58,388 nucleotides of DNA from Mogibacterium sp. (GTDB taxonomy: Bacteria > Bacillota > Clostridia > Peptostreptococcales > Anaerovoracaceae), in the NCBI GenBank assembly GCA_017431685.1, contig JAFRKO010000048.1, positions 1 through 58,388 of the forward strand, in the 5' to 3' direction. This document shows positions 8,257-17,480 of the stretch, one piece after another. Under the pieces are notes generated by a model. That model had not been told where the DNA came from and searched no databases. It saw only the letters and a list, made by a program, of their open reading frames with translations. The position numbers were made by a program, and so were the translations under genes. The first letter of the stretch is position 1. Every line of letters starts with the position of its first letter.

Positions 8257-8712
8257 ATGGGTCTTAAAGAACAACTGATGCAGGACTATAAGGACGCGAT
8301 GAAGAATGCGGACGCTGTAAAGAAAAACACAGTAAACATGGTAAGGGCTGCCATCAAGCAGTATGAAGTTGACCAGAGAGTAACTCTCGAAGACGATGCA
8401 GACGTCGTAAAGATCATCAAGAAACAGGTCAAGATGAGAGCAGATGCTCTTTCTGACTTTGTAAAGGCCGGCAGAGATGATATGGTTGAAGGCTACAAAA
8501 AGGAGATCGAAATACTCAAGGCTTATCTGCCTGAAGAAATGGGTGAGGAAGAAATCAGGGCCAAGGTAAAAGAAATTGCTGAGAAACTAGGCCTTGAAGC
8601 CAATATGAAGAATATGGGTGTTCTGATGAAGAGCACAATGGCAGAACTCAAGGACAAGGCTGACGGTTCTGCTGTAAACAAAGCTGTAAAGGAATTTCTC
8701 AGCGGTAAGTAA
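8257..8712 (+). CDS. yqeY: GatB/YqeY domain-containing protein
   Basis: 151 residues, a complete YqeY-type protein: an N-terminal helical domain (GLKEQLMQDYKDAMKNADA...) and the C-terminal tRNA-binding-like tail also present at the end of GatB (KNMGVLMKSTMAELKDKADG, then VNKAVKEFL). YqeY proteins are thought to bind tRNA or aid aminoacyl-tRNA quality control; their exact role is not settled. AAAGGAGAT precedes the start. It lies between rpsU and phoH and is 3 bases from the latter, consistent with an operon. Confidence 0.92.
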   Translation: MGLKEQLMQDYKDAMKNADAVKKNTVNMVRAAIKQYEVDQRVTLEDDADVVKIIKKQVKMRADALSDFVKAGRDDMVEGYKKEIEILKAYLPEEMGEEEIRAKVKEIAEKLGLEANMKNMGVLMKSTMAELKDKADGSAVNKAVKEFLSGK

Positions 8713-8715
8713 TAT

Positions 8716-9708
8716 ATGGAATACAGATTAAACATACCAGAAGAAATCAACATACAGGGGCTTTTCGGCAACTACGATGCCAACATCCGCTCTGTTGAGA
8801 AGTTCACAGGCACGGAGATGTCGCTGCGCGACAATGTTCTGACCATAAGGGGAAGAGATCCCGAGCTTGCTGCACGTATAGTTGCAAGACTGATCGAAGC
8901 ACTGAGTATCGAACCTGAGCTGGATCCGCAAAAGCTGAACTATCTCATCGAGATGGAAGCAGGGGGAAAGACCTTCGATGAACAGAAAGCTTCACGTGAT
9001 ATCATCTGCTATACGCATACCGGCAGACCTCTCAAGCCGAAGACACAGGCACAGAAGGATTATGTAGATAATATCCGTGCGGCTGACATGGTGTTTGGAA
9101 TAGGTCCTGCCGGAACAGGCAAGACTTATCTGGCGTGCGCAATGGCTATCAATGCTTATAAGAACAAAGAGGTGGAAAGGATCATCCTGACCCGGCCTGC
9201 AGTTGAAGCAGGCGAGCGGCTCGGATTTCTTCCGGGTGATATGCAGGAGAAAGTAGATCCATATCTTAGACCTCTTTATGATGCTCTTTATGATGTGCTT
9301 GGTATAGAAGCTGCCGCAAGACTTAGGGAGAAGGGTGTGATTGAGGTCGTACCTCTGGCATATATGAGAGGACGCACTCTCGACAATGCCTTTATTATCC
9401 TCGATGAGGCACAGAACACTACGCGTGAGCAGATGAAGATGTTTCTTACCCGTATGGGATTCAACTCAAAAGTTGTTGTAACAGGAGACATTACTCAGAT
9501 CGATCTTCCCAACGGCACTGTGTCGGGGCTAAAAGAGGCACGCAAGGTGCTCAGCGGTGTGGAAGGCATAAGGTTCAACACTTTTTCTGAAGTCGATGTA
9601 GTAAGGCATGAGCTGGTGAAGCGCATTATAAGAGCATACGATTCATACGACAATAAAAATAGAGTAAGAGCCACTACTTCGAAGGGCAACAAAGTCAGTG
9701 ACAGGTGA
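8716..9708 (+). CDS. PhoH family protein (PhoH-like ATPase)
   Basis: 330 residues, cytosolic ATPase. An N-terminal KH-like segment (residues ~1-80) precedes the PhoH ATPase core. Walker A GPAGTGKT is at 130-137, and the Walker B-type motif FIILDEAQNTT near 225 is followed by TGDITQIDLP. PhoH-like proteins are linked to RNA metabolism and are commonly encoded next to ybeY, as here, 3 bases upstream. A ribosome-binding site lies within the end of yqeY (AGCGGTAAG), so translational coupling is likely. Confidence 0.93.
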   Translation: MEYRLNIPEEINIQGLFGNYDANIRSVEKFTGTEMSLRDNVLTIRGRDPELAARIVARLIEALSIEPELDPQKLNYLIEMEAGGKTFDEQKASRDIICYTHTGRPLKPKTQAQKDYVDNIRAADMVFGIGPAGTGKTYLACAMAINAYKNKEVERIILTRPAVEAGERLGFLPGDMQEKVDPYLRPLYDALYDVLGIEAAARLREKGVIEVVPLAYMRGRTLDNAFIILDEAQNTTREQMKMFLTRMGFNSKVVVTGDITQIDLPNGTVSGLKEARKVLSGVEGIRFNTFSEVDVVRHELVKRIIRAYDSYDNKNRVRATTSKGNKVSDR

Positions 9709-9711
9709 TAT

Positions 9712-10206
9712 ATGCAAATTGTATTCAGTGACGAATTTGATAAACTTACTCCGGAGATGTGGAATCTCATGGAAAGGGCTGCGGATATAGCGCTCAGGAC
9801 GGAGTTCAGCGAGCTTGAAAGTATTGAGCTTGATAATGAGCCGGAGCTTGGCGTAACAGTCGTTGACGACAGTGAGATACTCGAACTGAACCGGGAATAC
9901 AGAGAAAAGGACAATGTTACGGATGTCCTCAGTTTTCCGCAGTTTGAAGGCCATGACGATCTTCTTGAGGATCTTATGGACGATGAGACGGAGACTCTGA
10001 TCGGCGATGTAGTTATATGTTTTGAACAGGCTGAAAGACAGGCTGAAGAATACGGAACGGGACTTACCCGTGAAATGCTTTACCTCTTCGTACACAGTGT
10101 GATGCACCTGTTTGGTTACGATCATATGAATGAAGAGGAGAAAGCTGTGATGCGCACCCGTGAAGAAGAAGTGCTTTCAGCGATAGGAGTCAAGAGAAAG
10201 AAGTGA
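9712..10206 (+). CDS. ybeY: Endoribonuclease YbeY, 16S rRNA maturation
   Basis: 164 residues. Metal-dependent single-strand endoribonuclease for 16S rRNA 3' processing and ribosome quality control. The zinc-site motif HSVMHLFGYDH gives His128, His132 and His138, the diagnostic H-x3-H-x5-H pattern, and LSFPQ is present upstream. The stop overlaps the GTG start of era. The phoH-ybeY-era order is widely conserved and links rRNA maturation with Era. Confidence 0.95.
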   Translation: MQIVFSDEFDKLTPEMWNLMERAADIALRTEFSELESIELDNEPELGVTVVDDSEILELNREYREKDNVTDVLSFPQFEGHDDLLEDLMDDETETLIGDVVICFEQAERQAEEYGTGLTREMLYLFVHSVMHLFGYDHMNEEEKAVMRTREEEVLSAIGVKRKK

Positions 10207-11111
10207 AATCAGGATTCATAGGAATAGCAGGCAGACCGAATGTAGGCAAGTCCACATTGATGAACAGAATGCTGGGTGAAAAGATCGCTATAACATCGGC
10301 AAAGCCTCAGACAACATTAAACAGGATAACCGGTATCTACACGGATCTTGAATATGAGAACGGTGAAGGCCTTCAGATGGTATTTCTTGATACCCCGGGG
10401 ATTCACAAGCCGCACAACAAGCTCGGCCAGGCCATAAACGAAACAGCAGTCAACACCCTGAGTGGTGTTGACGTTATTTTGCTTATTGTCGACGGAACTC
10501 TTGAATTCGGACGGGGCGACGAAGCTATTCTCAAGCTCCTTGAGAACATCAGCGCCCCTAAGATTCTGGCTATCAACAAAACCGATCTTATAGGACCTGA
10601 GAAGTATCTGGAGCTTTACAACAGGTATGACAGTACCGGCCTTTTTGATGATATTTACGGGGTTTCTGCTCTGAAAGGCGATAACATCGACATGCTGCGT
10701 GACAGGCTCGCAGGCTGTATGAATGAAGGACCGATGTACTATCCGGATGATATCGCGACTGAAGATCCTGTAAGGTTTATCGTAAGCGAAATAATACGTG
10801 AGAAACTCATGAACTATCTTGATGATGAAGTCCCGCACGGGGTCTTTGTTGAGATTGAGTCTTTCGTTGAACCTGAGGATCCGCGCGCTGCAGTGGAGAT
10901 ATCCGCTGTGATCTACTGCGAGAAGAAATCACATAAGGGTATAATCATCGGCAAGGGCGGCAGCAAGTTAAAAGGGGTAGGAAAGGCTGCACGTCTTGAG
11001 ATAGAGGACCTTCTCGGATGCAAGGTATTCCTGAGTCTTTTCGTTAAGGTTAAGGAAGGCTGGCGCGATTCTGAGAGGACCATACGTAACTGGGGCTATA
11101 AAGACGAATGA
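10203..11111 (+). CDS. era: GTPase Era
   Basis: 302 residues. Ribosome-assembly GTPase that binds the 3' end of 16S rRNA. The GTPase domain shows G1 GRPNVGKST, switch region TTLNRITGIY, G3 DTPGIHKP and G4 NKTD (~125). The C-terminal KH domain has GIIIGKGGSKLKGVGKAARLE. The start is GTG at 10203, overlapping the ybeY stop by 4 bases, so translation is probably coupled. Its stop in turn overlaps the recO ATG (ATGA). Confidence 0.97.
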   Translation: MKSGFIGIAGRPNVGKSTLMNRMLGEKIAITSAKPQTTLNRITGIYTDLEYENGEGLQMVFLDTPGIHKPHNKLGQAINETAVNTLSGVDVILLIVDGTLEFGRGDEAILKLLENISAPKILAINKTDLIGPEKYLELYNRYDSTGLFDDIYGVSALKGDNIDMLRDRLAGCMNEGPMYYPDDIATEDPVRFIVSEIIREKLMNYLDDEVPHGVFVEIESFVEPEDPRAAVEISAVIYCEKKSHKGIIIGKGGSKLKGVGKAARLEIEDLLGCKVFLSLFVKVKEGWRDSERTIRNWGYKDE

Positions 11112-11872
11112 TAATAACTACCGAAGGCATAGTATTACGTCAGCGAAAGATAGCGAATAACAGACGCATGATAGTGCTGTTCACGAAGCAGTACGGCAAG
11201 CTTTCAGCCGGAACTTCCGTAAACGAGAAGTCCCGCAGCAAAGCTGCGCTGGCGCTTCGTCCTTTTACGTACGCTGAATATGACATATTCAAAGGCAGGG
11301 AGACATACAGCATCAACTCTGCACAGGTAAATAAGAGCTTTTTCTCGATCGGAGAAGATATAGACCGTTTTATGAATGCATCGGCATTTATCGAATATCT
11401 CGACAAGGTACTTGAAGAAGGAGTCCCTGCTCCCAAACTGTTTGACCTCAGCCTGGAGTTCCTTCAGTCGGTTTCAGAATGCAGGACCGGTATGGATACT
11501 CTGCTCTACGCATTTATAGTCAAAACGTTCAGAACACTGGGGGTAGCGCCTGAACTCAGCTGCTGTGTCAACTGTGGCAAGGCACCCGGTAATTTCGGAA
11601 AAGGCTTCCCGCCATTCTCTGTTTCTAGCGGCGGGATCATCTGCCCGGAGTGCGCCGAAGAAGAGAAAAGGGCAGCGGATTCGTTGATTTACAAACCTGA
11701 TTTCGATATAATCTCTGTGTTTAGGTACTTTGACTCAAAGCCTATAAAAACTTTTGAAAAAATAGACCTCAAGCTCGGGGTCCGGAGCGAGGTCAGAGAA
11801 ATACTTTCTGAGTATACAAGCCGCTATCTTGGGGTGGATGTGCTCAGGCCGACAAGAGGATTGGAGGTATAA
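11108..11872 (+). CDS. recO: DNA repair protein RecO
   Basis: 254 residues. Mediator that loads RecA on SSB-coated single strands in the RecFOR pathway. The N-terminal OB fold (TTEGIVLRQRKIANNRRMIVLFT) is followed by a helical domain with a zinc module, CVNC (Cys153, Cys156) and CPEC (Cys179, Cys182). The overlap with era and the 2-base gap to the next gene mark a tight operon, and era-recO adjacency is common in bacteria. Confidence 0.95.
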   Translation: MIITTEGIVLRQRKIANNRRMIVLFTKQYGKLSAGTSVNEKSRSKAALALRPFTYAEYDIFKGRETYSINSAQVNKSFFSIGEDIDRFMNASAFIEYLDKVLEEGVPAPKLFDLSLEFLQSVSECRTGMDTLLYAFIVKTFRTLGVAPELSCCVNCGKAPGNFGKGFPPFSVSSGGIICPECAEEEKRAADSLIYKPDFDIISVFRYFDSKPIKTFEKIDLKLGVRSEVREILSEYTSRYLGVDVLRPTRGLEV

Positions 11873-11874
11873 AA

Positions 11875-12504
11875 ATGGAGATCACACTGGAAAAAATCGA
11901 GTTGGTAAAAGACAGAACCGGTTCAACTTATGCTGAAGCAAAAGCTGCTCTCGAGGCTGCTGACGGCAGCGTAGTAGACGCTATCATCGCTCTTGAAGAA
12001 ACCATGAACAAAGAGCACGATAAGGTCGATGGCGGAAGTCTCAAAGACAGCCCTCTTTTTGCCAAACTCAAGGAGATCGTAGACAAAGGCAATGTCTCGA
12101 GAATCCTCGTAAGCAAAGGCGACAAGACCATAGTAAACTTTCCTGTAACAGCAGGCGTAATCGGCGCACTGCTCGTACCGTGGGGAGCTATCCTCGGTAT
12201 CGTAGCAGCCATGGGTACACAGTGCAGCATTGACTTTGTTGACGACAAGGGCAATGTAGTGGATATTGACGGCACGGTAGTAGGGTTTTACGACAAGGCA
12301 AGAGGCGCTGTTGTAAAAGGAATGGACAAAGCTCAGGATGCTATCAACAAGGAGACTCTGGATGATCTCATGAGTACGATCGACAGCTTTGCAAAGAAGG
12401 CCGGAAAAACCGTAAAAGAACTTATCAAGGACGCATCCGAAGCTTATAAGCAGAGCGATGCAGAAGATATCATAGAAGAAGAATTCAAAGACGAGGAGTT
12501 ATAG
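11875..12504 (+). CDS. DUF4342 domain protein with N-terminal UBA-like segment
   Basis: 209 residues. Residues ~1-45 resemble a UBA/TS-N helical bundle (ELVKDRTGSTYAEAKAALEA, then DGSVVDAIIALEE), as in elongation factor Ts. Residues ~70-140 match the DUF4342 pattern: a strand KGDKTIVNFPVT, a glycine-rich hydrophobic helix GVIGALLVPWGAILGIVAAMG, then a strand with CSIDFVDDKGNVV. The C-terminal ~60 residues are charged and helical. It may associate with the membrane through the short hydrophobic stretch. The function is unknown. It sits between recO and glyS with gaps of 2 and 3 bases and its own GGAGG, so it is translated with the housekeeping operon. Confidence 0.8.
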   Translation: MEITLEKIELVKDRTGSTYAEAKAALEAADGSVVDAIIALEETMNKEHDKVDGGSLKDSPLFAKLKEIVDKGNVSRILVSKGDKTIVNFPVTAGVIGALLVPWGAILGIVAAMGTQCSIDFVDDKGNVVDIDGTVVGFYDKARGAVVKGMDKAQDAINKETLDDLMSTIDSFAKKAGKTVKELIKDASEAYKQSDAEDIIEEEFKDEEL

Positions 12505-12507
12505 TAT

Positions 12508-13944
12508 ATGCCAATTGATAAAAAAGATATCCCTGTAACCGACAGAGCGGTAACGATGGAGAAGATAATAGCGCTCTGCAAAAATAGAGGCTACATCTTC
12601 CCTGGATCTGAAATTTACGGCGGACTTGCAAACACCTGGGACTTCGGGCCTCTCGGTGTGGAGTTCAAAAACAACATCAAGGATGCCTGGAGGCAGAAGT
12701 TTATAAGAGAGTCAAGGCTCAACGTAGGACTTGACGCAGCAATCCTTATGAACCCTCAGACATGGGTAGCTTCGGGACACGTAGGCGGCTTCAGCGACCC
12801 GCTGATTGACTGCAGATCCTGCAAGACCCGTTACAGAGCAGACCAGCTTATCGAAGACTGGTACAAGGAGAATGAACCTGATACAGAAGTTGTTGTTGAC
12901 GGATGGTCAAGAGAAGAAATGGAGAATTTCATCGCTGACAAGGCCATCAAGTGCCCTAACTGCGGCAAGAGCGATTTTACCGGCATCAGACAGTTCAATC
13001 TGATGTTCAAGACATTCCAGGGAGTTACCGAGGATTCCAAGGCTGAAATCTACATGAGACCGGAGACTGCACAGGGAATCTTTGTAAACTTCAAGAATGT
13101 TCAGAGAACTGCCCGCAAAAAGATACCTTTCGGTATCGCACAGGTCGGTAAATCATTCAGAAACGAAATTACACCGGGCAACTTTATCTTCAGAGTAAGA
13201 GAATTTGAGCAGATGGAACTTGAATTCTTCTGCAAGCCTGGTACTGAGCTCGACTGGTTCGCTTACTGGAAGTCGTATTGCATCAGCTTCCTCGAGAAGC
13301 TTGGACTTAAGCCGGAGTATACAAGGTTCAGAGACCACTCACCAGAGGAGCTTTCGCATTACAGCAATGCAACTACCGATATAGAATACCTCTTCCCGTT
13401 CGGCTGGGGCGAGATCTGGGGAGTCGCATCACGTACAGACTATGACCTCATGGCGCACCAGACTCACTCCGGAGAGGATATGAGCTATCTCGATCCTGAA
13501 ACAAACGAGAGATATGTGCCATATTGCATTGAGCCTTCAGTTGGAGTTGAAAGGCTTGTTCTGGCGTTCCTGGTTGATGCTTATGATGAGGAGATACTTA
13601 CAGACTCTAAAGGCAAGGAAGACGTACGTACGGTCCTCAGACTGCATCCGGCACTTGCACCTTACAAGGCAGCTGTGCTTCCTCTTTCAAAGAAGCTTGA
13701 AGATGTAGCCCGCCCTGTATATGAAGAACTCTGCAAGTATTTCATGGTCGAGTATGATGCATCAGGATCTATCGGAAAGCGCTACAGAAGGGAAGATGAA
13801 ATCGGAACACCGTTCTGCATCTGTGTAGACTTTGATACAGCAGAAGATGGTACAGTCACTATCCGTGACCGCGATACCATGGAGCAGGTAAGAATACCTG
13901 TTTCCGAGGTCAGAAACTATATTGAGGAGAGACTGCGCTTCTAA
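12508..13944 (+). CDS. glyS: Glycine--tRNA ligase, dimeric class II type
   Basis: 478 residues, the single-chain (eukaryote/archaea/Gram-positive) type of glycyl-tRNA synthetase. Class II motifs are visible: [20 protein letters not shown] at the N-terminus, [10 protein letters not shown], the motif 2 region [13 protein letters not shown] followed by [14 protein letters not shown], and motif 3 [14 protein letters not shown] zinc-binding-like CxxC pair ([18 protein letters not shown]) is in the insertion. The C-terminal anticodon-binding domain ends with [12 protein letters not shown]. Fittingly, this organism has a glycine riboswitch and a glycine fermentation operon 4 kb downstream, but the gene is coupled to the recO operon. 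Confidence 0.96.
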   Translation: MPIDKKDIPVTDRAVTMEKIIALCKNRGYIFPGSEIYGGLANTWDFGPLGVEFKNNIKDAWRQKFIRESRLNVGLDAAILMNPQTWVASGHVGGFSDPLIDCRSCKTRYRADQLIEDWYKENEPDTEVVVDGWSREEMENFIADKAIKCPNCGKSDFTGIRQFNLMFKTFQGVTEDSKAEIYMRPETAQGIFVNFKNVQRTARKKIPFGIAQVGKSFRNEITPGNFIFRVREFEQMELEFFCKPGTELDWFAYWKSYCISFLEKLGLKPEYTRFRDHSPEELSHYSNATTDIEYLFPFGWGEIWGVASRTDYDLMAHQTHSGEDMSYLDPETNERYVPYCIEPSVGVERLVLAFLVDAYDEEILTDSKGKEDVRTVLRLHPALAPYKAAVLPLSKKLEDVARPVYEELCKYFMVEYDASGSIGKRYRREDEIGTPFCICVDFDTAEDGTVTIRDRDTMEQVRIPVSEVRNYIEERLRF

Positions 13945-14011
13945 TAAGTTACAAGTTATAAAATATAGTACATTAAGCACTATTAATTATTGATAAAGGA
14001 GAGAAAAGCCT

Positions 14012-16639
14012 ATGGCAAAGTACGTTTATTCATTTAATGAAGGTACAAAGGATATGAGAGCTCTGCTCGGCGGCAAGGGAGCTAACCTTGCTGAGATGAC
14101 CAATATCGGTCTTCCTGTACCTTTCGGATTCACCATTACTACAGATGTATGCAGAAAATACACTGAGGATGGTGGGGTCCTTGCTCAGGAAGTGATCGAT
14201 GAGGTCTGGGAGCATATTGCTGAGCTCGAAGAGGTAATGGGTAAAAAGTTCGGTGACAACGAAAACCCGCTGCTCGTTTCGGTAAGATCCGGAGCACCTA
14301 TCTCGATGCCGGGCATGATGGACACAATACTCAACCTCGGACTCAATGATGTCGCTGTTGAAGGCCTTGCAAAGAAGACCGGCAATGACAGATTTGCTTA
14401 TGACAGCTACAGAAGATTCATGCAGATGTTCGGCGATGTAGTACTGGAAATCAAAAAGTCAAACTTTGACGCTGTATTTGAAAACCAGAAGAAGAAGGCC
14501 GGCGTGGAATTTGATGTTGAGCTGACAACTGATGATCTGAAGGAAGTCATTGAAGGCTATAAGGAAGTCGTTAAGAGAGAGCTTGGCAGAGATTTCCCTC
14601 AGGATCCTAAGGACCAGCTGCTCGAGGCTATCAAAGCTGTATTCAGATCATGGAACAACGACAGAGCTATCCTGTACAGAAAGATGTACGGTATTTCAGA
14701 TTCCCTTGGAACAGCTGTAAATGTACAGTCCATGGTATTCGGTAACAGCGGAAACGATTCCGGTACAGGTGTAGCATTCACGCGTAACCCGGCCAACGGC
14801 GAGAACAAGCTCTTCGGAGAGTTCCTCGTAAATGCTCAGGGCGAGGATGTTGTAGCAGGTATCAGAACACCGCAGCCTATTTCAGAGATGGCAGACGCTT
14901 TCCCTGAGGTATACGCACAGTTCGAGAAAATCGCAAACACTCTCGAGAATCACTATAAAGACATGCAGGACATGGAGTTCACTGTTGAAGACAGAAAGCT
15001 CTTCATGCTTCAGACACGTAACGGCAAAAGAACAGCTGCTGCAGCAGTCAAGGTTGCCGTAGATCTCGTAAAAGAAGGACTGATCGACAAGGATACTGCT
15101 GTTATGAGAGTAGAGCCTGATCAGATCAATCAGCTCCTGCACCCTGTATTCGACGCTGATGAGCTCAAGAAGGCAACTCCTGTAACAAAGGGACTTCCTG
15201 CATCTCCTGGCGCTGCTACAGGTCAGATCGTATTCTCTGCAGATGACGCTGCTGCATTCGCTGCAGAAGGCAAAAAGGTTATCCTCGTGAGAGAAGAAAC
15301 TTCACCTGAGGACCTCGCAGGCATGGTTGCCGCTGAAGGTATCCTGACAGCCCGCGGAGGCATGACATCGCATGCAGCTGTAGTTGCAAGAGGAATGGGC
15401 AAGTGCTGTGTGTCCGGATGCAAAGAGATCACAGTTGACGAAGCCAGCAAGACTCTGACAGTAGGCGGAAAGGTATACACTGAGGGAGACTTCATTTCGC
15501 TTAACGGTACAGACGGAAACGTTTATACAGAAGCTATAAAAACTCTTGCTCCTGAGCTTTCCGGAGACTTCGGACAGATCATGGAGTGGGCTGATGAGGC
15601 CAGAACACTCAAGGTCAGAACAAATGCTGACAATCCGAGAGACGCTGCTCAGGCTGTAGCATTCGGTGCTGAAGGTATCGGACTCTGCCGTACAGAGCAC
15701 ATGTTCTTCGATGACGAGAGAATTCCGAAGATCAGAAGAATGATCCTCGCCGAGAACGAAGATGAGAGAAGAGAAGCTCTCGCAGGCCTTCTGCCATATC
15801 AGAAGGAAGACTTCAAGGGTATCTACAAGGCTATGGGTGAGAGACCTGTAACAATCAGACTCCTTGACCCGCCTCTGCATGAGTTCCTGCCGAAGACAGA
15901 TGAGGACATCAAGCAGCTTTCAGAGCAGTTCAGCATCCCTTATGAGAAAGTGGTGAACAAGACTCTTGAGCTCCACGAGTTCAATCCTATGCTTGGACAC
16001 CGCGGATGCAGACTGGCTGTCACATATCCTGAGATCGCTGAGATGCAGACTGAGGCTATCATCACAGCTGCACTCGAAGTACGTAAAGAGGAGGGCCTTG
16101 ATGTAGTTCCTGAGATCATGGTACCGCTGGTAGGTCACGTAAACGAGCTCAAGTTTGTCAAGAAGACTATCGTTGAGACTGCTGACAAACTGATCGCTGA
16201 GTCCGGTGAAGACATGAAGTACATGGTTGGTACAATGATCGAGATCCCAAGAGCAGCTGTTACTGCAGACGAGATCGCAGAAGAAGCAGAGTTCTTCTCA
16301 TTCGGAACAAACGACCTCACACAGATGGGGTTCGGATTCTCCAGAGATGACACAGGTTCGATCATCAAGGAATACGTTGATAAGGGTATCTTCGATACTG
16401 ATCCGTTCCAGTCACTCGACCAGTCAGGAATCGGCAAGCTTGTTAAGATAGCTGTTGAAGGCGGAAAGAAGACAAGACCGAACATCAAGCTCGGTATCTG
16501 CGGAGAGCACGGCGGAGAGCCTGCAACCATACGCTTCTGCCATGAAGTAGGACTCAACTACGTATCCTGCTCGCCGTTCAGAGTACCTATCGCGAGACTT
16601 GCTGCTGCACAGGCTGCTATCGCAGAGAAGCGCGGCTAA
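14012..16639 (+). CDS. ppdK: Pyruvate, phosphate dikinase
   Basis: 875 residues. Interconverts pyruvate + ATP + Pi with PEP + AMP + PPi. The N-terminal ATP-grasp part has LLGGKGANLAEM and SVRSGAPISMPGMMDTILN. The swivelling phosphohistidine domain has GGMTSHAAVVARGMGK. The C-terminal PEP/pyruvate barrel has GIGLCRTEHMF, MLGHRGCRLAV and the catalytic cysteine region GICGEHGGEP. Length and domains are complete. GGAGAG lies upstream of the ATG. It is separated from glyS by 67 bases and ends at a terminator. Together with the membrane pyrophosphatase at 35093, it suggests a PPi-linked glycolysis/gluconeogenesis. Confidence 0.97.
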   Translation: MAKYVYSFNEGTKDMRALLGGKGANLAEMTNIGLPVPFGFTITTDVCRKYTEDGGVLAQEVIDEVWEHIAELEEVMGKKFGDNENPLLVSVRSGAPISMPGMMDTILNLGLNDVAVEGLAKKTGNDRFAYDSYRRFMQMFGDVVLEIKKSNFDAVFENQKKKAGVEFDVELTTDDLKEVIEGYKEVVKRELGRDFPQDPKDQLLEAIKAVFRSWNNDRAILYRKMYGISDSLGTAVNVQSMVFGNSGNDSGTGVAFTRNPANGENKLFGEFLVNAQGEDVVAGIRTPQPISEMADAFPEVYAQFEKIANTLENHYKDMQDMEFTVEDRKLFMLQTRNGKRTAAAAVKVAVDLVKEGLIDKDTAVMRVEPDQINQLLHPVFDADELKKATPVTKGLPASPGAATGQIVFSADDAAAFAAEGKKVILVREETSPEDLAGMVAAEGILTARGGMTSHAAVVARGMGKCCVSGCKEITVDEASKTLTVGGKVYTEGDFISLNGTDGNVYTEAIKTLAPELSGDFGQIMEWADEARTLKVRTNADNPRDAAQAVAFGAEGIGLCRTEHMFFDDERIPKIRRMILAENEDERREALAGLLPYQKEDFKGIYKAMGERPVTIRLLDPPLHEFLPKTDEDIKQLSEQFSIPYEKVVNKTLELHEFNPMLGHRGCRLAVTYPEIAEMQTEAIITAALEVRKEEGLDVVPEIMVPLVGHVNELKFVKKTIVETADKLIAESGEDMKYMVGTMIEIPRAAVTADEIAEEAEFFSFGTNDLTQMGFGFSRDDTGSIIKEYVDKGIFDTDPFQSLDQSGIGKLVKIAVEGGKKTRPNIKLGICGEHGGEPATIRFCHEVGLNYVSCSPFRVPIARLAAAQAAIAEKRG

Positions 16640-16686
16640 AACTTTCCGGCCAGGCGGTTACGCCGCAGAACTGGGAAACATGAAAC

Positions 16687-16720
16687 AAAAAGAGCACTTC
16701 CATTCGGAAGTGCTCTTTCT
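16687..16720. terminator. Bidirectional terminator between ppdK and the 96-residue gene
   Basis: Arms AAAGAGCACTTC (16689-16700) and GAAGTGCTCTTT (16707-16718) with a 6-base loop; A-rich on the left and T-rich on the right, so it can serve both convergent genes. Confidence 0.85.
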
Positions 16721-16740
16721 ATGTAAAGAATTCTTTACGT

Positions 16741-17031
16741 TTAGCTAAGCTGCACGGCCTCTGCCTCATCAGGGAAAAAGTATGCTTTGAGGTCATGTAT
16801 ATTGTGTGACGTGTATTCGCTCAGCACTCGTCCCTCAAGCTGGTATGTTCTGATGAAACGTTTGCCGTCAACAGTGCTCCACTGTTCCATGTCCCATGTC
16901 AGATAGCCGATATCATCGGTTTTCTTTTCTTTGAGAATCAGATCCACCTGACGCCCCTCTTTCATCTTATTGATAAGTTCATCTCTTGATAATTCGGTTT
17001 CTTCGTTTTTTACGATATCTTTTACCTTCAT
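16741..17031 (-). CDS. Hypothetical protein, 96 residues
   Basis: I do not recognise a family. The protein is soluble and charged: an N-terminal helical part (MKVKDIVKNEETELSRDELI, residues 1-20), then likely beta strands around QVDLILKEKKTDDIGYLTWD and VDGKRFIRTYQLEGRVLSEY. The start is well supported by AAGGAGGG directly upstream. It is convergent with ppdK and divergent from the glycine riboswitch region. Alternative functions cannot be assigned from sequence alone. Confidence 0.7.
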   Translation of the reverse strand: MKVKDIVKNEETELSRDELINKMKEGRQVDLILKEKKTDDIGYLTWDMEQWSTVDGKRFIRTYQLEGRVLSEYTSHNIHDLKAYFFPDEAEAVQLS

Positions 17032-17176
17032 TTTGGCCCTCCTTGGCTGGTTGTCTGAAAAGGAATCATGATAATTTTATGAAATATGACCAATGGTGTT
17101 ATAGAACAAATCATATGAATAATCAATACCAGAAGAAGACAGTATTCAAAAAGCACATAGAAAAACAAGATATCTA

Positions 17177-17214
17177 TTGAATGCATTTATAACACTTGAT
17201 AAAATTTTATCAAG
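17177..17214 (+). promoter_or_regulatory. Promoter with a 20-base palindrome upstream of the glycine riboswitch
   Basis: TTGAAT (17177-17182), 17 bases, TAAAAT (17200-17205). The -10 lies inside a perfect palindrome, CTTGATAAAATTTTATCAAG (17195-17214). Transcription from here would begin just before the riboswitch. The palindrome is a candidate operator for an unidentified repressor. The stretch 17032-17176 upstream of it is AT-rich and shows nothing else. Confidence 0.65.
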
Positions 17215-17245
17215 AAATAGGGGCTTTTTTAATAAAGGGTCTGAG

Positions 17246-17380
17246 TCCTCCCGAGAGAGAACCGGACAACAACGTTTAGGGCATTTTATGTCCTGGCGTT
17301 GAGCTGGTCGCTGAAGAGGCAAGTTCAGTAAAGCAGCAGATTACTGGATGAAACTTTCAAGCAAAAGGATCGGGTCGGAT
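17246..17380 (+). ncRNA. Glycine riboswitch aptamer (single)
   Basis: The conserved glycine-aptamer blocks are present in order: a CGAGAGAGAACCGG segment, a variable P3a hairpin, CGCTGAAGAGGCAAG, a variable P3b hairpin, then AAACTTTCAAGCAAAAGGAT. The outer P1 helix pairs TCCTCCCG (17246-17253) with CGGGTCGGA (17371-17379). Only one aptamer is evident, not the tandem form. It precedes grdX-grdE-grdB, whose products consume glycine, so an on-switch that activates the operon when glycine is abundant is expected (inference by analogy with gcvT). Confidence 0.85.
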
Positions 17381-17415
17381 ACCTATTTCTGGATCATTAA
17401 TAATTATGATGAAAC

Positions 17416-17460
17416 AGGGAGAATGCTGTTTGCATTTATTATGCAAAGCATTCTCCCTAT
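17416..17460 (+). terminator. Hairpin of the riboswitch expression platform
   Basis: 12-base arms AGGGAGAATGCT (17416-17427) and AGCATTCTCCCT (17447-17458), extended inside by TTGCAT/ATGCAA. It ends 22 bases before the grdX start and is followed by the weak T-rich ATCTTATT. This is likely the switchable terminator. Confidence 0.6.
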
Positions 17461-17480
17461 CTTATTCCCGGAGAAGATAG

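Noticed and set aside
17195-17214. FNR/CRP-type site in the palindrome before the glycine riboswitch
   Set aside because: The TTGAT and ATCAA halves are 8 bases apart, not the 4 of an FNR box, so I record it only as an unassigned palindrome.
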